NCBI GenBank assembly: GCA_013399305.1
Contig: VXAI01000116.1
Coordinates: 1,170,131 to 1,234,130, forward strand
Length of the DNA stretch: 64,000 nt
Source: Rostratula benghalensis
Lineage: Eukaryota; Chordata; Aves; Charadriiformes; Rostratulidae
Reading direction: 5' to 3'
Position 1 is the first letter of the stretch; each line of letters opens with the position of its first letter. The notes under the pieces are model-generated. The model had not been told where the DNA came from. It saw nothing but the letters and a program-made list of their open reading frames with translations, and ran no database searches. Both the position numbers and the translations under genes were made by a program. This document shows, piece after piece, positions 59,101-64,000 of this stretch.

Positions 59101-62100
59101 GCCTCCCCCCCTTAGTCAGGAGCTGCTCCTTTGCTGTGTGCCTCGACCTACCCCCCCCAGAGGGAGATCTCCACAGGCAGACGCCAAGCTAAAGCCCTCC
59201 CCCCCAAACTGTTATATAAGCCCTGCATTAAAGCACTTACATAAGCTGCATACAGCCTCCCGACAGAAAGGCAGCTGGCTAGGGGTTGCTGTCCCCCCCA
59301 CTGAGCACCAGAAAGCCCCTTGTGCTGCAGAGAAGCAGACCCCCCCTGCTTCGTTGTTGCTGCAACAGAAGTAAATGGAAGGAACTCCCCCCCTCTCTGC
59401 TCAGAGGCTGAAGAATAGAAGGTATCCAGCTTACCCCCCCTGCTGGAAAGAATGGCAGATCTGCAGATGTAACAGTGAGGCCCCCCCTTGCTGGCAGTCT
59501 CAGGTACAGAAGCTGTTTGCAGCTTTGCCCCCCCTTAAAATAGATTCCTACTAATGTGCTGACAAGTGAGGCAACTGGAAAATGTCCATACCTACTGGTC
59601 AGCGTAGACAGCAATGTCAAACCCCCCCAACAATGGCTTGCTATCCCCTCAGATAATATTAATTATGACCCCCCCTGCAACGTGCTGGACTTAATCAATT
59701 TATAACCTTTTCACACCCCCCCATCATTATAAAGAGGACAACCCCAAGTCAGAAAGAAGCAGCCCCCCCCCAGCAATACAACAGCCTCAGATCACGCTCG
59801 AGTGTTTGTCCCCCCCAGCACAAGGTGTACTATTAATACCCTGTGCTCCCCTGACACCCCCCCGAGCTGCAAAACCACTGGCAAAACCACTGCCTCGAGA
59901 CAGCATGTGGGAGCAGGGCTCTGGAGCCTAGGCACTCGGGGTAAAAGCTGCCCCCCCAGGTCAGAATCTCGTTATTACACAACCTGGGCACACTGAGCCC
60001 CCCCCTCCTGCAGCTCTAAGCACCGGAGTCAAATGTTAAAAAAACCCCCCCGACAAATATACTGGAATATAGGAGTGTATGAGTCAATCAACCCCCCCCT
60101 TTCCCTCCTCTAAATGAATACAGCATGAGCTCTAATACCCCCCCCCTGGTTTTAACATGGGTGGAAAGACAATGATGTTTTGCCACCCCCCCCTGAATAG
60201 AGCATACATATTTATATTTTAGTAATTTAAATCCACTGACAGCACCAAATCTTTCTTTTCTGTTTAGTTAACACATCATGTAAGCTGTTCACATTCGCTA
60301 GTCTGACATAAAAACATCATAGTCCGTGGCATTTGTGGCTGAGAATTATTTGCTTATTACTTGCATATTTGAACTTTATAAAGTAGGCCACTTGTATGCC
60401 AGAAAAAAACCAAAACAACACCCCCCCCTGACCTCATTATTTCCAAATTAAGCACCAAAGTTTGAGGCCCCCCCTGTAGTGACCACTGTGAAAGGTCTGG
60501 CTGCAGAAACTTTTCCCCCCCGCAGCTGTCACCCTGTTTGGTCCAAGGGGCTGAGTACAGCCCCCCCCTTAGTCTTGATCCTTCCTTCCTACCATAATCA
60601 CTGGGATGCCCCCCCTTTTTCCCAAAAAAAAAAACCCAAAAAAACCACCAGTTCACCCCCCCTGGGTGTTTGGCAAGCTGCTGCTGTTTTCTTACAAGAT
60701 GTCCCCCCCATTCTTGAATTTACTTGTTGCGGCTGTTTGAACACGCCATCCCCCCCCAACACACCCTTCCTGTGTGATTTCACATGCACTGTATGTCCCC
60801 CCCCCCAGGCAAATCCTGACTTCTAATACAAACCTCTGTTTGGCCCCCCCTAATTTATTGGCCTGCAACTCTCCACTGATGGCAGGGGTACCTTTTGCAA
60901 GGAGTGTGTGGGCATGGAGAAGGTGGGGACAAGCCTGCCCCCCCAACAGACCAGTTGATGCCAGGGGTAGACTCTGACTATACCCCCCCCCCTGCAGCTG
61001 AGTAAAGCTGAAGGGGTAATCACTGGATCATCCCCCCCGAGTGATGGCACTGATCTGCCAAAATGCAAGTGCCTGCCACCCCCCCAAGAGGAGCTAGCTC
61101 CATTCTTGGCAAGTCCTATGAAACTCCCCCCCTACAGAAACAGCTGTTGTTCCCCCCCCCAAATTTAGGCTACCCCCCCTTGATAAATTACTTTACTCTC
61201 TGGGTGTTTTGGGCAGAACCCCCCCCCAAATCACCCTCCATGAGGTTTTAATGGATGCTTTTAAAACCCCCCCACTAGAGACACAATAGTTCCTTTGGGT
61301 GACTTCACAGCTGCCCCCCCTGCATGGCAGCTCACCAGTACCTTCAGAGTGATACCAGCCCCCCCCCGACTCAGGGGGTGCTGGGACACCTGGTCCCTCA
61401 CAGGACACCCCCCCGAACTGTAACCCACAGCTTTCAGCAGGCAGGGCAGGAGGGCCCCCCCGAAGAGCTATTGCCTCCTACACAGCCCCCACTCTGCTCT
61501 GCCCCCCCGAACCCTCTTGACAGGAAACTTGGCCAAGCAAGTTTCATTCCCCCCCGTATACTTCCCAGTGGTTTCACTGGAGGTGGAGACCATTTCCCCC
61601 CCCATACATATGGTTGGCACCAGCCTGAACGCCACAAGTGCCCCCCCCCAACAGCCAGCTGTCTTCACCTGCAAGAGATAATCCCTCCTCCCCCCCCTCA
61701 GGGGGGACTATACTTGTGCCCAAACTTTGTTTTTCCCCCCCCCTCTTGGATCATTCTGGTTCTTTCTCCATAACCGAGCAGACCACAAAGCTCTCTGACA
61801 GGTGGACTCTCAGGGAAGGGGCTTTCTTACCTCACTATTAGCAACTCTCATTTCATGCTGTTGCAATGGACACATGCCCCCCCCCATTCCAGATACAAGG
61901 CTGAGCCCCAGTCCCAGCAGTGGGCCCCCCCCCATCTTCTTACAGCAAGGCAACATCTTCTCCCATTCTTCCCCCCCCGTAACACTTCCATGTGAAGTAT
62001 TTACTGTTTACTTGATTTCCCCCCCACGGAGCACAGCTTACACTTGTCCCTGCTTTCTGTCACTGCCCCCCCTCCCCTCCATCTGACACTGCTTTCAAGA

Positions 62101-64000
62101 AGTTTTATGTCACCCCCCCTAATCAAAACTGATATTACCCACCCTATTACTTTCCAGTTCATAAGAAAAGTTAATCTAAGGTATAAGTGGGAATATCACC
62201 ATCAATCCCCCCCAGTTTACGGAATATCACTGTTTTCAGCAATATCATCTTACCCCCCCCGTCATAGTGAAGGAGTGACCTGCAACACCAGAAGGATTGG
62301 CCCCCCCTTGCCTCAAAGAGACACAGGTTCTGCTTCTAAGCAGTTTTCCCCCCCTTTAGGGCTCTGACCAAACTGACTGGTCCTCAGCCAGGTACCCCCC
62401 CAAGAGGAAGAGCCGAAATGGGAATGGAGGTGGCTTTCTACCCCCCCCACTGTTGTGCCAGACGGCTGCCTGCTTACCTGAAGTCTGCCCCCCCCAGCCA
62501 AAACAAGATAAAGAAGTCAAGAACCATATCTTCAGCCCCCCCCACTCTTTGATCCAGTTCTGTTTATTTTTAATGCAATTGCCCCCCCCAGAATTTCCAT
62601 TTGCCAATACAAGACAAATCACTTTCAGCCAGCTGCTCTACCAACAAGCTCAGAAAGGGCTTTCTGAACAGCATCCTTCGTGCCACTGTGACAGCTAACC
62701 AGAGGTAAGTACTGGAAGAAATTATTTCAAAATAGCAAAGTATCCACAATATGCCTGGAGGTAGAAGAGACAAAACCCCTGTGTATCTTACTGCAGCCAA
62801 GCATTCCTTGCTGCTCTCCCCCCCTAGATGTTCATGCAAGCTGCAGAACATGACTCTTATTGACCCCCCCCGTCTTGACAGACATCAGTATAGATGACTG
62901 AGAAACCTGTACCCCCCCGTGAGTTTCCTCTGTGGGGCAAGAAATGGCAGCATGCTTTCCCCCCCGATTCCTTGGCAATGCTCTTGCAAACTGAGGGGGG
63001 AAGTTCCCCCCCAACTCTCATAGCAGGAAAATGCCCCTTCTGGCTGCAGGCTCCCCCCCGGTCTACATATCTTGTCCTTCTCTAAAGAGAGGCAAGCACC
63101 CCCCCCAAACAAAACCCTGAACACCCTTGCTCTCCAAAGTACGTGACCCCCCCCAGAAAAACCTACCAGTCTTCCTGCTTCCCTCAGCAGTTCCAAGGCT
63201 CCACAGCATTTTCCTTGCCTTTCCCATCACACCTCTGCATCCCCCCCCCTGCCATCCTGTGCTTCTCTTTGGCAGCAGGGGTGGGTTCCCCCCCCCAAGG
63301 AGCTGGGGGTCTACCACCTTTGTTGGCACTTTGTCCTCTCCTCTGGAGGACACTGAGTCTGGCAGAAGCCACCACATCCCCGTAGACCTCTGAAGGTGCT
63401 GCTCAGCTCTCAATGGCGTAGCGCTCGCAGCCCTTATAACAAAACCCCATGCTGTTGCTGGGGCCACTGAGGTGACATGGGGTTTGCAGGGCTGGAAGGT
63501 GACGTATGTCAACGGGAAGGAACCCCCCCACTCCTTCCTGCTGCTCAAAGCGCTGCCAGGCTGCTCTGCCCCCCCCAAAATCCCAAGGCAACTACTGGTG
63601 CAGACCCGCAGCCATGCCCCCCCCCTGGCCCCATCGAGGAAGGGATGGCACAGCAGCCTCTGCCCCCCCCGGGCAGGCAGAAGCATCATCTCCTTCGTGA
63701 TTATACAAATCCCCCCCTATCTGCCCTTACTGTTTTCTAATAAAGTTACGAAGCAAGCAGCTGGCCTCTGCGCAGGACGCGACATGGGAAGGTTTTAGGG
63801 TGGTCCCCCCCAGAGTGCAGGGTCTGCTCTGCTGCTCTGTTGGGGCAGGGGCCCCCCCCCAGGTCCTGAGTAGTGACTCCCCTCGATATTTTGCCCATCC
63901 CCCCCGACTAATTAGCTGTTTGCCCTCTTGTCACTGGTTTATACCCCCCCCCGACCAGCATGGCCAAGACAGCGTGGTCTTGCTGAGCTCTTCCCCCCCA
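56166..64000. other. Upstream intergenic DNA, overwritten by the C7 lattice; no gene recognised
   Basis: Between lattice blocks the sequence looks like ordinary non-coding bird DNA. About 70 bp in every 470 bp is lost where blocks are dense, so small exons or RNA genes could be hidden. The numerous Pro-rich (plus) and Gly-rich (minus) open frames come from CCC/GGG codons made by the blocks. In mammals the next gene in this direction is NKX6-1, and I see no homeobox here. Confidence 0.55.

Overview
The window looks like a bird nuclear genome. It is gene-poor and about 40% GC for most of its length. It carries several decayed CR1-type LINE copies whose 3' ends finish in the ATTCTRTGA-like octamer repeats typical of avian CR1. 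One vertebrate gene can be assembled completely: CDS1 (CDP-diacylglycerol synthase 1, phosphatidate cytidylyltransferase). It lies on the minus strand as 13 coding exons between 54686 (ATG) and 21171 (stop). All exon phases agree and the exons sum to 1323 nt, or 440 residues. The human protein, as I recall it, has 461 residues and also 13 exons.

Layout. 1-18485 is intergenic DNA downstream of CDS1. It holds CR1 remnants at 9829-10311, 11561-12715 and 12848-13768, a short CR1 3' end near 16.85 kb, a 112-bp direct repeat and a 44-bp tandem duplication. In mammals this interval would lie between the 3' ends of CDS1 and WDFY3, but I could not identify a WDFY3 exon. About 18490-21170 is the probable CDS1 3' UTR. 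21171-46537 holds exons 13 to 2, with CR1 copies in introns 11, 10 and 3. Intron 1 (46538-54614) contains a GC-rich patch at about 48 kb and a 52-N gap at 49605-49656. Exon 1 sits in a CpG-rich promoter island at about 54.15-55.14 kb. 55.4-56.2 kb holds another CR1 copy, and the rest to 64 kb is intergenic or upstream DNA with no recognisable gene.

The most striking feature is not a gene. From one base after the N gap to the end of the window, a 7-base block of C recurs on an exact 47-bp lattice, with block starts at 49658 + 47k for k = 0 to 305. By hand count about 216 of 306 lattice sites are occupied. Gap-free alignment of the CR1 copy at 55.4 kb with the CR1 copy at 23.5 kb shows that the C blocks overwrite the underlying bases one for one, so they are not inserted. 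No such lattice exists before the gap. I read this as a contig-specific data-processing artefact or in-silico edit, not biology. It disturbs CDS1 exon 1 (residues 14-16 and the bases just before the ATG) and creates many false Pro-rich or Gly-rich reading frames. I found no convincing new biological system in the window.
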